This document shows positions 27,117-37,269 of a stretch of DNA of 64,000 nt, piece by piece (the stretch's first letter is position 1; each line of letters begins with the position of its first letter). The stretch comes from Bradyrhizobium sp. Ash2021 (GTDB taxonomy: Bacteria; Pseudomonadota; Alphaproteobacteria; Rhizobiales; Xanthobacteraceae), in contig NZ_CP100604.1 of assembly GCF_031202265.1 (NCBI RefSeq), positions 4,074,501 to 4,138,500 of the forward strand. The letters are read 5' to 3'. The notes under the pieces are model-generated. The model had not been told where the DNA came from. It did not search any database and was given only the letters and a program-made list of their open reading frames with translations. Both the position numbers and the translations under genes were made by a program.

Positions 27117-27554
27117 CTACCGCCAGTAATAACGGATGCCGACATAGACAACGACAAGACAGGCAAAGATCAGCGCCACTGGAAGCCGCGGTTTTGCGTT
27201 TGCCCCGGACACCGTGGGCTTCTTCGCCTTGGCGGGAGGAGGCCGGCGGAAGGCGGTGACGTTGCCGGTGTCGGTCACGGGCTCGCTGGCGCGCGCAGGC
27301 ACCTCAGGCGGCGTCCCTGCGCCGCCCATCTCGGCATAATAGGTTTTGTACATCAGCTGGATAGTGGCCTCGGAGGCGTCAGCCTCCGTCATCTTCTCGA
27401 GCAGCTGCCGGTAGGCGACGAGGAAGTTCTGGGCCTCGGCGGGCAGTGCGGAGGCGCCGTTGAGCTTGGCCAGCATCTTCCAGGTCGCAAAGTCGGCCCG
27501 CGCGCGGGTGTCGGCGCGTCGAGCGATCAACATGTCGGCAGCTTTGATTGCCAT
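27117..27554 (-). CDS. Hypothetical tail-anchored protein (145 aa)
   Basis: A soluble helical N-terminal domain (residues 1-75, with DFATWKMLAKLNGASALP and LVAYRQLLEKMTEADASE) is followed by a Pro/Ala/Lys linker. A single C-terminal TM (about 124-141, LPVALIFACLVVVYVGI) ends RYYWR. This is the layout of a tail-anchored inner-membrane protein with a cytoplasmic domain. No family was recognised. The neighbour upstream on the same strand is transcribed toward other functions, so context gives no clue. Confidence 0.68.
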   Translation of the reverse strand: MAIKAADMLIARRADTRARADFATWKMLAKLNGASALPAEAQNFLVAYRQLLEKMTEADASEATIQLMYKTYYAEMGGAGTPPEVPARASEPVTDTGNVTAFRRPPPAKAKKPTVSGANAKPRLPVALIFACLVVVYVGIRYYWR

Positions 27555-27605
27555 GGCCCCTAGCCGATTTCTTCCCTGTCCCGTTCTTCCTTCCCCAGTC
27601 TAGAC

Positions 27606-28286
27606 TTAAGCGTTGCCGGTGACGAAGAGAAGCGCGCGGATCACATAGCCGGTCAGTGTCCGCAGTATCGCCGAAATAACATCAAGATTTAGGCCGAGCT
27701 GCGCGCCCAGTACCGGCAGCAGGATCAAAAGGCCGATCAGGATCAGCATGCCATAAGGTTCCAGCCGGGCGAGCGGCATGGCCAGCCCCTTCGGCAGCAA
27801 TCCCACTGCGACCCGGCCGCCGTCCAGCGGCGGGATCGGCAGCATGTTGAAGACCGCCAGTACGATATTGATCAGGAATGCATTTTTAAGGTTGTCCGCG
27901 ATCCATTGTGCAGCGTTTGCGGGTGCCCAGGGCAGGGCATGGAAGGCGAATGCGGCCGCCAGCGCCAGGATGATGTTGGTGGCGGGCCCGGCCAGCGCCA
28001 CCCAGACCATGTCCAGCCGGGGGTGGTTCAAATTGCGAAAGTTCACCGGCACCGGCTTGGCGTAGCCGAACAGGAACGGCGAATGCGACAGCAGCAATAT
28101 CCCCGGCAGGACCAGGGTACCGAACGGGTCGATATGCTTCAGGGGGTTGAAACTGACCCGGCCGAGCTGCCAGGCGGTGTTGTCGCCGAGCCGGTGCGCG
28201 ACAAAGCCGTGCGCGGCCTCATGGAAGGTGATGGCGATGATGAGCGGCAACACCCAGACGGAGATGTCGTACAGTGAGATGTTCAA
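27606..28286 (-). CDS. M50-family (site-2 protease-like) membrane metallopeptidase
   Basis: A 226-aa intramembrane zinc protease. The catalytic HEAAH is at residues 22-26 in IAITFHEAAHGFVAHRLGD; the second zinc-ligand region is MLPIPPLDGGRVAVG. There is no PDZ domain, so this is the compact group of M50 proteins, whose substrates are mostly unknown. The start is TTG at 28286, giving MNISLYDISVW; upstream codons in this frame are low-complexity and unlike protein. It has about five TMs. A ribosome site is weak, so the start is the least certain part. Confidence 0.88.
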   Translation of the reverse strand: MNISLYDISVWVLPLIIAITFHEAAHGFVAHRLGDNTAWQLGRVSFNPLKHIDPFGTLVLPGILLLSHSPFLFGYAKPVPVNFRNLNHPRLDMVWVALAGPATNIILALAAAFAFHALPWAPANAAQWIADNLKNAFLINIVLAVFNMLPIPPLDGGRVAVGLLPKGLAMPLARLEPYGMLILIGLLILLPVLGAQLGLNLDVISAILRTLTGYVIRALLFVTGNA

Positions 28287-28335
28287 TCGATGTGCCCCGG
28301 TTGGCGTGCTGATGCGACAGCCTAGCACGCCCGCG

Positions 28336-28722
28336 TCACCGGGGAACCGTCCCCTGATATTGCGGCAGGCCGTCGTCGAGCCGCACCCAGTCCATCTTCT
28401 CGGAGACCCAGATGTGCTCGGTCGGCGCAAAGGCGTTGCGATCGTCGAAGGCGGCCAGCGCGATGCCGACCACCGTGCCATTCGTGCGGCGGGAAAACAG
28501 CCGGGTGCCGCAGGTCTTGCAGAACACCCGGTCGAGCGCGTCCGACGAGGGATAGCGCGCGGTTTCGCCTTCCACCGTCAAGGCGCGCTGGTCGAACAGC
28601 GCGCGGGCGAAGAACGGCGATCCCATCGCCTTCTGGCAGGTGCGGCAGTGGCAGATCCGGACGTTGAGCGGCTCGCCCTCGGCCTTGAACCTGACCCCGC
28701 CGCACAGGCATCCGCCTATCAT
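28336..28722 (-). CDS. GFA-family zinc protein (CENP-V/Gfa fold)
   Basis: A 128-aa protein of the glutathione-dependent formaldehyde-activating fold. Zinc cysteines are C5 and C7 (GGCLCGGVRF), C24-x-C26-x-x-C29 (ICHCRTCQ) and C68-x-x-C71 (FCKTCGTRLF). Most members outside true Gfa have unknown substrates, so formaldehyde activation should not be assumed. The start ATG at 28722 fits the conserved N-terminus; the longer frame upstream runs into repeat DNA. Confidence 0.88.
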   Translation of the reverse strand: MIGGCLCGGVRFKAEGEPLNVRICHCRTCQKAMGSPFFARALFDQRALTVEGETARYPSSDALDRVFCKTCGTRLFSRRTNGTVVGIALAAFDDRNAFAPTEHIWVSEKMDWVRLDDGLPQYQGTVPR

Positions 28723-28749
28723 GGCATCCTCGTTGTCCTCATCCCTGCG

Positions 28750-28836
28750 TAACGGCTTCGCCGTTATCGCTGGAGGAGCGGCGTCTTCGCCGCGTCTCGA
28801 ACGATGAAGCCCCATCGTGGCCTAATGGTTCGAGAC
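28750..28836. repeat. Cluster of three hairpins / dispersed palindrome
   Basis: Three successive inverted repeats: TAACGGC-TTC-GCCGTTA (28750-28766), GCGGCG-TCTT-CGCCGC (28778-28793) and GTCTCGAAC...GTTCGAGAC (28794-28836, arms extend to 12 bp with one mismatch). They lie just after the SDR gene ending at 28882 and before the GFA gene, so they may end the sugar-acid transcript. No T-run follows, so an ordinary intrinsic terminator is not shown. Confidence 0.6.
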
Positions 28837-28881
28837 GGCGCAAGAGCCCCTCCTCACCATGCGGGCCCAACCAGATCGTTC

Positions 28882-29628
28882 TCAGTAAGTCGCCCGGCCG
28901 CCGGAAATATCGAACACGGCGCCAGTGGAGAAGGCGCAGTCCTCCGAGGCCAGCCACGCCACCATCGCGGCGAGTTCTTCGACCAGCACGAACCGCCCCT
29001 TCGGAATTTTCGACAGCATGAAGTCGATGTGCTGCTGCGTCAGCTGGTCGAAGATCGCGGTTTTCGCAGCCGCAGGCGTCACAGCGTTGACGAGGATGTC
29101 GTGCTGCGCCAGTTCCTTGCCGAGCGACTTCGTCAGCGCGATCAGGCCGGCCTTGGAGGCCGAGTAATGTGCGGCGTTCGGATTGCCTTCCTTGCCGGCG
29201 ATCGAGGCGATGTTGACGATGCGGCCGTAGCCTTGGCTGATCATCGCCGGCGCGATCGCCTTGCAGCAGATGAAGGGGCCATCGAGATTGATGCGCAACA
29301 CCTTGCGCCATTCGTCGAGGTCGGTTTCCCACACCGTCTTGTTGACGCCGGCAATCCCGGCATTGTTGACGAGGATGTCGATCTTGCCGAACGCTTTCAA
29401 CGTATCGTCGCGGGTCTTTTCGACTGCGGCGAGATCGGAAACATCGACCTTGAAGGCGCTGACGGAAAGGCCGATTTCCTTGGCGGTTTTTTCGGCAAAG
29501 GGCAGGTCGTGATCCCAGATCGCGACTTTTGCGCCGGACGCAACGAAGCGCTCGGTAATCGCGCGCCCAAAGCCCTGCGCGCCGCCGGTGACGACAGCGC
29601 AGCGGCCGTTCAGATCGATCTTGTTCAT
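28882..29628 (-). CDS. SDR-family NAD(P)-dependent dehydrogenase 1 of the sugar-acid locus
   Basis: A 248-aa classical short-chain dehydrogenase. Cofactor motif TGGAQGFG (14-21), NNAG (88-91), Ser142, and catalytic Tyr155-x-x-x-Lys159 (HYSASK). Asp38 in IWDHD after strand 2 suggests NAD rather than NADP. Annotation by similarity would read FabG-like, but the neighbours (dehydratase, KDG kinase, KDPG aldolase, sugar ABC importer) argue for oxidation of a sugar, aldonate or 2-keto-3-deoxy-aldonate. It is 15 bp downstream of the second SDR. The exact substrate is unknown. Confidence 0.9.
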   Translation of the reverse strand: MNKIDLNGRCAVVTGGAQGFGRAITERFVASGAKVAIWDHDLPFAEKTAKEIGLSVSAFKVDVSDLAAVEKTRDDTLKAFGKIDILVNNAGIAGVNKTVWETDLDEWRKVLRINLDGPFICCKAIAPAMISQGYGRIVNIASIAGKEGNPNAAHYSASKAGLIALTKSLGKELAQHDILVNAVTPAAAKTAIFDQLTQQHIDFMLSKIPKGRFVLVEELAAMVAWLASEDCAFSTGAVFDISGGRATY

Positions 29629-29643
29629 GCGTTTTTCCTTGAT

Positions 29644-30378
29644 TTAAAGCGTCCAGCCGCCGTCGATGATGTGGGCGACGCCGGTCGTGAATGCGCTTTC
29701 ATTGCTGGCGAGGTAGACCGCCAGCAGTGCGATTTCTTCTGCGGTGCCGAGCCGGCCCATCGGTTGCCGCGACACGAACATCTCGCGCCCATTGGGGCCT
29801 GCGGCGGCCGCGCGCTCCAGCATCGAGGGCGTCTCGATGGTGCCGGGGCAAATGCAATTGCAGCGTACGCCTTTGGTGATGAAGTCGGCGGCGACGGCCC
29901 GCGTCAGTGCCGCGACCGCGGCCTTGGTCGCGCCATAGACGTAGCGATTGGGTGCGGCCTTGAACACGCCGGCCGCCGACGAGATGTTCACGATCGAGCC
30001 GCCGCCGGCTTCCAGCATGCCCGGCAGGAACGAGCGGATCGTGCGGTGCATCGACTTGACGTTGAGGTCGAACGAGAAATCCCAGTCCTCATCGGAGCAA
30101 TCGAGCACCGTGCCGTGATGCACGAAGCCCGCGGCGTTGAGCAGGATGTCGGTCTTGCCGGCGCGCTTGGCCATGGCGGCGACGGCCGCACTATCGCGTG
30201 CGTCGAGTTTTGCGATTTCCGCGATGCCCTCTTTCTTGAGGTCCGCAAGCTTGCTCTCGTCGATGTCGGTGGCGAACACGGTGGCGCCCTCGCGCGCAAA
30301 GGCCACCGCACAGGCGCGGCCGATACCCACCGCAGCCGCGGTCACGAATGCACGTTTGCCTTTCAGGCGGTCTGACAT
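29644..30378 (-). CDS. SDR-family dehydrogenase 2 (DHRS6/BDH2-like; possible 2-keto-3-deoxy-sugar acid dehydrogenase)
   Basis: A 244-aa SDR. The N-terminal motif is VTAAAVGIGRA (Ala replaces the first Gly of TGxxxGIG), with ATDID giving NAD preference. LNAAGFVHHGTVLDC and the ending SAFTTGVAHIIDGGWTL are strikingly DHRS6/BDH2-like. Catalytic Tyr148 and Lys152 (YGATK). Bacterial members of this group include 2-keto-3-deoxy-L-fuconate 4-dehydrogenases, which fits an operon headed by an aldonate dehydratase. The ATG at 30378 is preceded by AAGGAGAAAG, deciding the start. Confidence 0.88.
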   Translation of the reverse strand: MSDRLKGKRAFVTAAAVGIGRACAVAFAREGATVFATDIDESKLADLKKEGIAEIAKLDARDSAAVAAMAKRAGKTDILLNAAGFVHHGTVLDCSDEDWDFSFDLNVKSMHRTIRSFLPGMLEAGGGSIVNISSAAGVFKAAPNRYVYGATKAAVAALTRAVAADFITKGVRCNCICPGTIETPSMLERAAAAGPNGREMFVSRQPMGRLGTAEEIALLAVYLASNESAFTTGVAHIIDGGWTL

Positions 30379-30415
30379 TTCTTTCTCCTTGGAGCAGTCG
30401 AGATTATTTCTCGGT

Positions 30416-30489
30416 GTCATACGCGGGCTTGACCCGCGTATCCATCTTCTCAAGAAGGATGGATTGCCGGGTCAAGCCCGGCAACGACC
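30416..30489. repeat. Palindromic intergenic repeat (GGGCTTGACCCG type)
   Basis: Two internal inverted repeats, CGCGGGCTTGACCCGCG and CCGGGTCAAGCCCGG, flank TATCCATC and GATGGATT arms. It fills the gap between the dehydratase and SDR2 genes. It is a common Bradyrhizobium-type dispersed element and may attenuate or stabilise the operon mRNA. Confidence 0.7.
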
Positions 30490-30499
30490 GTCTTGGGGC

Positions 30500-32329
30500 C
30501 TAATGATTATCCCGCGCGACACCGACCGTGCCTGCGATGTCGTGATAGCGCGTGGCGAGCTCCATGCAGGCGCCGGTGGCCTGCTGGCCGACGGTCGAGC
30601 GATACAACTCCTGCCACGGTGTCTGGTTGGCCGGATATTTGAAGCCGCCATCGGCTTTGAGTTTGGCGTGCCGCTTCTTGAGCTCCTCGTCCGAGATCAG
30701 GATGTTCGCGCTGCCCTTGTTGAGGTCGATGCGAACCTTGTCACCGGTCCGAAGGATCGCCAGCCCGCCGTTGGCGGCGGCTTCCGGCGTGGCGTTGAGG
30801 ATCGACGGCGAGCCCGAGGTGCCGGATTGCCGGCCATCGCCGATGCAGGGCAGCGACAGGATGCCGCGTTTGATCAGCGCGGTGGGCGGCTGCATGTTCA
30901 CGACCTCGGCACCGCCGGGATAGCCGATCGGGCCGGTGCCGCGCACGAACAGCACGCAGTGTTCGTCGATATTGAGCGAGGGGTCGTCGATCCGGTGGTG
31001 ATAGTCTTCCGGGCCTTCGAACACGATGGCGCGGCCTTCGAACGCATTGAGGTCTTTCGGGTTGCTCAGATAGCGGTCGCGAAATTCCTTCGAAATCACG
31101 CTGGTCTTCATGATCGCGGAATCGAAGAGATTGCCGCGCAAGACGAGGAAGCCCGCGTCCTTCACCAGCGGCTTGTCGTAGCTCCAGATCACGTCGCTGT
31201 CGGGTTTCGCCGCCTCGCGGCAATTGTCGCCCATGGTGCGGCTGTTGACGGTGATGGCGTCTTCATGGATGCGCTTGTGCGCCATCAATTCGCGCACCAC
31301 CGCAGGCACGCCGCCGGCGCGGTGAAATTCCTCGCCGAGATAGAAGCCGGCCGGCTGCATGTTGACCAGCAGCGGAACGTCGTGGCCGAGCTTCTGCCAA
31401 TCGTCGATCGACAGATCCACGCCGATATGGCGGGCCAGCGCGTTGATATGGATCGGCGCATTGGTCGAGCCGCCGATCGCCGAATTCACCACGATGCAGT
31501 TCTCGAACGCCTTGCGGGTCAGGATGTCGGAGGGTTTTAAGTCCTCCCAGACCATATCGACGATGCGCAGCCCGGTCTCATAGGCGATCTGGCCGCGCTC
31601 GCGATAGGGCGCGGGGATCGCCGCGCAACCCGGCAGCGACATGCCGAGCGCTTCCGCCAGCGAATTCATGGTGGAGGCGGTGCCCATGGTGTTGCAATGG
31701 CCGACCGAGGGGGCCGAGGAGGCCACGATGTTCATGAATTCCTCGTAGTCGATGTCGCCCGCGGCCAGTTGCTCGCGCGCTTTCCAGACCACCGTTCCCG
31801 AGCCCGTGCGCTGGCCCTGGTGCCAGCCGTTCAGCATCGGGCCGCCCGACAGCACGATGGCCGGCAGATTGACGGTCGCCGCCGCCATCAGACAGGCCGG
31901 CGTGGTCTTGTCGCAGCCGGTGGTGAGGACCACGCCGTCAAGGGGATAGCCGAACAGGATTTCGACCAGGCCGAGATAGGCGAGGTTGCGGTCCAGCGCC
32001 GCGGTCGGGCGCTTTCCGGTCTCCTGGATCGGATGCATCGGAAATTCCATCGCAATGCCGCCGGCGGCGCGGATGCCCTCGCGGACCCGGTGTGCCAATT
32101 CGAGATGATGACGGTTGCACGGCGACAGGTCGTTGCCGGTCTGGGCGATGCCGATGATCGGCTTGCCGGACTGCAGTTCATGCCGGGTCAGGCCGTAATT
32201 GAGGTAGCGCTCGAGATAGAGCGCGGTCATCCCCGGATTATGCGGGTTGTTGAACCACTCCAGCGATCGGAGTTTGCGACCTTTGCCATTGCCGGCGGCA
32301 TCGTGCCCGTTGGTGAGGTCTTTTTTCAT
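30500..32329 (-). CDS. IlvD/Edd-family sugar-acid dehydratase (arabonate/xylonate/fuconate type)
   Basis: A 609-aa Fe-S dehydratase converting an aldonate to a 2-keto-3-deoxy acid. Cluster cysteines are visible at C71 ([10 protein letters not shown]), C139 ([12 protein letters not shown], with Asp140 and Lys141 as magnesium ligands) and C212 ([13 protein letters not shown]). [14 protein letters not shown] and the C-terminal [17 protein letters not shown] group it with pentonate/hexonate dehydratases rather than branched-chain IlvD. The start ATG at 32329 follows GGGAGAAAACC. It lies downstream of the LacI gene and upstream of two SDRs, all on the minus strand. Which sugar acid is used cannot be decided from sequence alone. 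Confidence 0.92.
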   Translation of the reverse strand: MKKDLTNGHDAAGNGKGRKLRSLEWFNNPHNPGMTALYLERYLNYGLTRHELQSGKPIIGIAQTGNDLSPCNRHHLELAHRVREGIRAAGGIAMEFPMHPIQETGKRPTAALDRNLAYLGLVEILFGYPLDGVVLTTGCDKTTPACLMAAATVNLPAIVLSGGPMLNGWHQGQRTGSGTVVWKAREQLAAGDIDYEEFMNIVASSAPSVGHCNTMGTASTMNSLAEALGMSLPGCAAIPAPYRERGQIAYETGLRIVDMVWEDLKPSDILTRKAFENCIVVNSAIGGSTNAPIHINALARHIGVDLSIDDWQKLGHDVPLLVNMQPAGFYLGEEFHRAGGVPAVVRELMAHKRIHEDAITVNSRTMGDNCREAAKPDSDVIWSYDKPLVKDAGFLVLRGNLFDSAIMKTSVISKEFRDRYLSNPKDLNAFEGRAIVFEGPEDYHHRIDDPSLNIDEHCVLFVRGTGPIGYPGGAEVVNMQPPTALIKRGILSLPCIGDGRQSGTSGSPSILNATPEAAANGGLAILRTGDKVRIDLNKGSANILISDEELKKRHAKLKADGGFKYPANQTPWQELYRSTVGQQATGACMELATRYHDIAGTVGVARDNH

Positions 32330-32465
32330 TGGTTTTCTCCCGCAATGCAAATTCTTGGAGCCCGTTCGGGGCTTTGACTTCTACCATGCGCAAAATTGCA
32401 CGCATTACAAACCCGGTGGCCGCTGCGCATCGTCACCTTGGGAATGCAACCTTAGTTCAAGAACT

Positions 32466-32481
32466 TTGGTTGCGCTATCAT
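32466..32481. promoter_or_regulatory. Possible LacI-type operator before the dehydratase gene
   Basis: TTGGTTGC-GCTATCAT has the central GCGC step and half-site GCTATCA typical of GalR/LacI operators, with 5 of 8 symmetric matches. It lies about 140 bp upstream of the start at 32329. It is weaker than the site at 33596. Confidence 0.3.
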
Positions 32482-32525
32482 TTTGTCTTTTTCCGGAACT
32501 GACCGTTGCGCGCGCGGGCACGGCG

Positions 32526-33554
32526 TCAGTTCCGCGGCGCCGAGCTTTGCCGTTTCATGACACTGAATCCGAGATCAACAACCGGTTGCGCCGGCCGCCG
32601 GCCCTCGATGGCCTCGATCACCATCGTGGCAGCGTCCCTGCCCATTTCGTACCGGTTGGTGCGCACGCTGGTTAGCGTTGGGACCGCGGATGCCATGAAT
32701 TCGAGGTCATTGAATCCCATGATCGCCATCTGCTCGGGAACCGAAATGTGCCGGCGCTGGCATTCGAACAAAGCGCCCAAAGCGAGGTCGTCATTGACGC
32801 AGAACACCGCCTCGATATCCGGCGCCTTGGCAACGAGATCGGCAAACAGCGTACCGCCCAGCGTGACCGAGGTTGGCGTGGACGTTGTGACAACACGTCG
32901 CGGGTCGAACAGCGCGGCGTCATTCATGGCGGCCTGATAGCCTTCGAACCGCCGCTGCACCCGCGGATCCATGCGTGCGCCGAGGAAACCGATCCGCCGG
33001 TATCCCTGCTCGAGAAGATGGGAAATGCCCGCGCGGGCGGCGTCAAAATGCGAGAAGCCGATCATCATGTCGACCGGAGCAGGGCCGATTTCCATGATCT
33101 GGACGATCGGGCAATCCACCGATTCCAGGATCGTGCGGGATTCGGCGGTCTGATTAATTCCGGTCACGATCAGCCCGGCCGGCTTTTGCGCCAGGAACAG
33201 TCGCAGCAGTTTTTCCTCCTGGAAGATACTGTAGCGCGTATTGGCCAGCTGGATGCTGTAGCGGCTGCCGTCGAGGGTATCGTAGATGCCGCGCAAAACG
33301 TCCGAGAATACGTTGTTGGTCAATGACGGGATCAGAACACCGACAACTTCGGTCCGCTGCGAGGCGAGCGCGCGCGCGGCAAGGTTCGGCACATATCCGA
33401 GTTCTTTCGCCGCGCTCTCGACCCGCACGCGTTTGCCGACGGATAGTGCGGCCGGATTCCTGAAGAAGCGCGATGCGGTAATTGGGCTCACGCCGGCAAG
33501 CTTGGCGACTTCGGTCAGCCGGATCTTGTCGGGCTTCGTGCGCTTTCGTCCCAT
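32526..33554 (-). CDS. LacI/GalR-family repressor of the sugar-acid locus
   Basis: A 342-aa regulator. The N-terminal helix-turn-helix (residues 12-32) reads IRLTEVAKLAGVSPITASRF with the hinge helix LGYVPNLAARALAS. A periplasmic-binding-like effector domain follows (VVGVLIPSLTNNVFSDVLRG, FCVNDDLALGALF, IAIMGFND-type segment). It resembles the gluconate-type subgroup. It is divergent from the ABC importer and upstream of the dehydratase, and therefore well placed to control both arms; the inducer is probably the sugar or a keto-deoxy intermediate. Confidence 0.92.
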   Translation of the reverse strand: MGRKRTKPDKIRLTEVAKLAGVSPITASRFFRNPAALSVGKRVRVESAAKELGYVPNLAARALASQRTEVVGVLIPSLTNNVFSDVLRGIYDTLDGSRYSIQLANTRYSIFQEEKLLRLFLAQKPAGLIVTGINQTAESRTILESVDCPIVQIMEIGPAPVDMMIGFSHFDAARAGISHLLEQGYRRIGFLGARMDPRVQRRFEGYQAAMNDAALFDPRRVVTTSTPTSVTLGGTLFADLVAKAPDIEAVFCVNDDLALGALFECQRRHISVPEQMAIMGFNDLEFMASAVPTLTSVRTNRYEMGRDAATMVIEAIEGRRPAQPVVDLGFSVMKRQSSAPRN

Positions 33555-33595
33555 CCGGCGCTCATATCACAGGCACTGCGTCAAACAAACTCATA

Positions 33596-33611
33596 TTGAC
33601 AGCGCTACCAA
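33596..33611. promoter_or_regulatory. Candidate LacI operator in the divergent promoter region
   Basis: TTGACAGC-GCTACCAA is a 16-bp palindrome with 6 of 8 symmetric pairs and the central AGCGCT of gluconate-type LacI operators. It lies 42 bp upstream of the repressor start and about 155 bp before the ABC operon start, allowing control of both. The TTGACA within it could also be a -35 box for the plus strand. Confidence 0.45.
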
Positions 33612-33765
33612 CTGATTGCTAATCGAACAATTGCCAAAACCGTATAAACTGCGGACAATATCGGTCCGACCAGACTTCGTACCAACATGAAGTCGGAACA
33701 AAAATAACAGAGCGGTGGCGGCGTTCGGTCGTAAGTCGCCGGAAATACTCGAGGGAGGGACGTGG

Positions 33766-34833
<1,068 letters not shown>

Positions 34834-34868
34834 GCAATAACCAAAAAATATTCAAGGGAGGATGGACT

Positions 34869-36188
34869 ATGTACGACTTTACTCGCCGCTCTGTTCTGCA
34901 GGGCGGTACCGCACTGGCCGCGGCCGGCGCGCTGACCGGGCCTGCTTTGTTCGATTTCGCCAAGGCCTGGGCGCAAACGGCGCCGTGGAAGGCGGAAACG
35001 GGCGCCAAGCTGACCGTGATGCGCTGGAAGCGCTTCGTGCCGGCGGAAGACGATGCGTTCAACGCCATGGTTGCGGCATTCAAGGCTGCGACCGGTACTG
35101 AAATGAACGTGTTCTCGGAATCGTTCGAGGACGTGCAGCCGAAGGCGTCGGTTGCCGCCAACACCGGCTCGGGCCTCGATCTCGCCTGGGGCCTGCATAC
35201 GTTGCCGCAGTTGTTCCCGACCAAAGTCCTGAAGATGAACGACGTCGCCGACTATCTCGGCAAGAAGTACGGCGGCTGGACCGATGCCGCCGCGAAGACC
35301 TGCAAGCAGGGCAACGACTGGCTCGGCATCCCCGTCGCCACCATCGGCGGCTACATGACCTACCGCAAGTCGGCGACCGACAAGGCCGGCTTCAAGGACT
35401 TCCCCAAGGATTTTCCGGGCTTCCTTGAAATGTGCAAGGCGATGAAGGCGAACAATACCCCTGCAGGTTTCGCACTTGGCCATGCCACCGGCGACGCCAA
35501 CGGTTGGCTGCACTGGGTGTTGTGGGGCCACGGCGGCTACACGGTCGACAAGGATGACAAGGTCATCATCAACTCGCCGGAGACCGCGAAAGCGCTGGAA
35601 TATTGCAAGACGCTTTCCGACACATTCATTCCCGGCGTTGCGTCCTGGAACGATGGATCGAACAACAAGGCCTTCCTGTCGGGCGAACTATACTGCACCG
35701 CCAACGGCATCTCGATCTACGTTGCCGAAAAAGACGATCCAAAGATGAAGGATCTCGCTGAAGACACCTATCACGCGCTTTGGCCGGTCGGCCCGATCGG
35801 TAAGCCGACCGAACTGCAGCTCGCGGTTCCGATCCTGGCGTTCAACTTCACCAAGTATCCGAATGCGGCGAAGGCGTTCATCGCCTTCATGCTGGAGAAG
35901 GAGAATTTCGAGAAGTGGCTTTCGGGCGCGCGCGGATATCTCACCCACACGCTCAACGCCTACGATTCGGCTCCGGTGTGGACCGCCGATCCGAAGAACC
36001 AGGTGTTCAGCCAGGCCAGCAAGCGCGCGCTTCCGGCGTCGGGCATCGGCACGCCCGGTGAAAAGGCGGCGAGCGCGATCGCCGACTTCATCGTGGTCGA
36101 TATGTTCGCCAACTACTGCACTGGCGCGAAGGATACCAAGACCGCCATGATGGAAGCCGAACGGCAGTTGAAGCGAATCTATCGCTGA
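34869..36188 (+). CDS. Sugar ABC transporter substrate-binding protein, Tat-exported
   Basis: A 439-aa family 1 extracellular solute-binding protein. The N-terminus carries a twin-arginine signal, TRRSVLQGG (Arg6-Arg7), a hydrophobic stretch and AWAQTAP as the likely cleavage site, so it is exported folded. The mature part has MRWKRFVPAEDDAFNAMVAA and DLAWGLHTLPQLFPTK. GAGG precedes the ATG at 34869. It is followed by a strong intercistronic hairpin, which would favour higher expression of this subunit over the permeases. The ligand is probably a monosaccharide or sugar acid, given the catabolic genes around it. Confidence 0.92.
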   Translation: MYDFTRRSVLQGGTALAAAGALTGPALFDFAKAWAQTAPWKAETGAKLTVMRWKRFVPAEDDAFNAMVAAFKAATGTEMNVFSESFEDVQPKASVAANTGSGLDLAWGLHTLPQLFPTKVLKMNDVADYLGKKYGGWTDAAAKTCKQGNDWLGIPVATIGGYMTYRKSATDKAGFKDFPKDFPGFLEMCKAMKANNTPAGFALGHATGDANGWLHWVLWGHGGYTVDKDDKVIINSPETAKALEYCKTLSDTFIPGVASWNDGSNNKAFLSGELYCTANGISIYVAEKDDPKMKDLAEDTYHALWPVGPIGKPTELQLAVPILAFNFTKYPNAAKAFIAFMLEKENFEKWLSGARGYLTHTLNAYDSAPVWTADPKNQVFSQASKRALPASGIGTPGEKAASAIADFIVVDMFANYCTGAKDTKTAMMEAERQLKRIYR

Positions 36189-36195
36189 TCGAACT

Positions 36196-36226
36196 GGAGC
36201 GGGCGGCGGCGACCGCCGCCCGCTCC
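36196..36226 (+). promoter_or_regulatory. Intercistronic stem-loop between binding-protein and permease genes
   Basis: A perfect 14-bp stem GGAGCGGGCGGCGG / CCGCCGCCCGCTCC around a CGA loop, 8 bp after the binding-protein stop. No T-run follows, so it is more likely an mRNA-stabilising or partial-termination element than a full terminator, as known between malE and malF in E. coli. Confidence 0.7.
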
Positions 36227-36309
36227 AACACCCCGAGCGGGACCGGAAAAGCGGCTACCGGTTTTTGAAAAGATCATGCTCAAACGAAATCGACATCGGA
36301 ACATCGCCA

Positions 36310-37269
36310 ATGGCTGACATCGCGCTGCAACCTCGGGTGGCCAAGCCGCAGATACGCGAGGCCACGACGTGGGATCTGATCAGGACGAACCGCAACTGGC
36401 TCGGTTTCTGGTTTATGATGCCGGCGATGGGGTTCCTGATCTTCTTCCTGGCCTATCCGCTCGGCCTGGGCATCTGGATTTCGTTCACGGACGCCAAGAT
36501 CGGCCGTCCCGGCGCATTTATCGGAATCGAGAATTACGAATGGCTACGGGATGATTCGATCTTCTGGCTCTCGGTCTTCAACACGCTGCTCTACACTTTC
36601 ATCGCGAGTGCGATCAAGTTTGCGGTCGGCCTCTATCTGGCGCTGCTGTTGAACGAGAATATGCCGTTCAAAGCAATGCTGCGGGCGCTGGTGCTAATTC
36701 CCTTCATCGTGCCGACCGTGTTGTCGGCGCTGGCGTTCTGGTGGATCTTCGATGCGCAATTCTCGATCATCTCATGGTCGCTCAAGCATCTCGGGCTGAT
36801 CACCCAGAACATCAATTTTCTCGGCGATTCGACCTGGGCCCGTATCTGCGTGATCTTCGCCAACATCTGGCGCGGTGTTCCCTTTGTCGCGATCACGCTG
36901 CTCGCCGGTTTGCAGACCGTTCAACCGTCGCTCTACGAAGCTGCAACACTCGATGGCGCAAGCAAGTGGGAGATGTTCCGTTTTATCACCTATCCCTTGC
37001 TCACCCCGATCATCGCGGTCGTGATGACGTTCTCGGTGCTGTTCACCTTCACGGATTTCCAGTTGATCTGGGCGATGACGCGGGGTGGCCCCGTCAATGC
37101 CACACACCTGATGGCGACCTTGTCGTACCAGCGGGCGATCATTGCGGGTCAGCTCGGTGAGGGCGCTGCAATATCGAGCGCAATGATCCCGTTCCTGCTC
37201 GCCGCGATCATGGTGTCGTGGTTCGGACTGCAGCGGCGCAAGTGGCAGCAGGGAGAGAGCAATGACTGA
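36310..37269 (+). CDS. Sugar ABC transporter permease (MalF/UgpA-like)
   Basis: A 319-aa inner-membrane permease with six or seven TMs. The EAA loop that contacts the ATPase reads EAATLDGASKWEMFRFITYP. The cytoplasmic N-terminus (about 30 residues) precedes TM1 FMMPAMGFLIFFLAYPLGLG. Start ATG 36310 gives the usual short tail; an in-frame ATG at 36265 would start within poor sequence. It overlaps the next permease by 8 bp, indicating translational coupling. Confidence 0.93.
   Translation: MADIALQPRVAKPQIREATTWDLIRTNRNWLGFWFMMPAMGFLIFFLAYPLGLGIWISFTDAKIGRPGAFIGIENYEWLRDDSIFWLSVFNTLLYTFIASAIKFAVGLYLALLLNENMPFKAMLRALVLIPFIVPTVLSALAFWWIFDAQFSIISWSLKHLGLITQNINFLGDSTWARICVIFANIWRGVPFVAITLLAGLQTVQPSLYEAATLDGASKWEMFRFITYPLLTPIIAVVMTFSVLFTFTDFQLIWAMTRGGPVNATHLMATLSYQRAIIAGQLGEGAAISSAMIPFLLAAIMVSWFGLQRRKWQQGESND

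Noticed and set aside
28804..30375. A 523-codon open frame on the plus strand
   Set aside because: Antisense to the two SDR genes.
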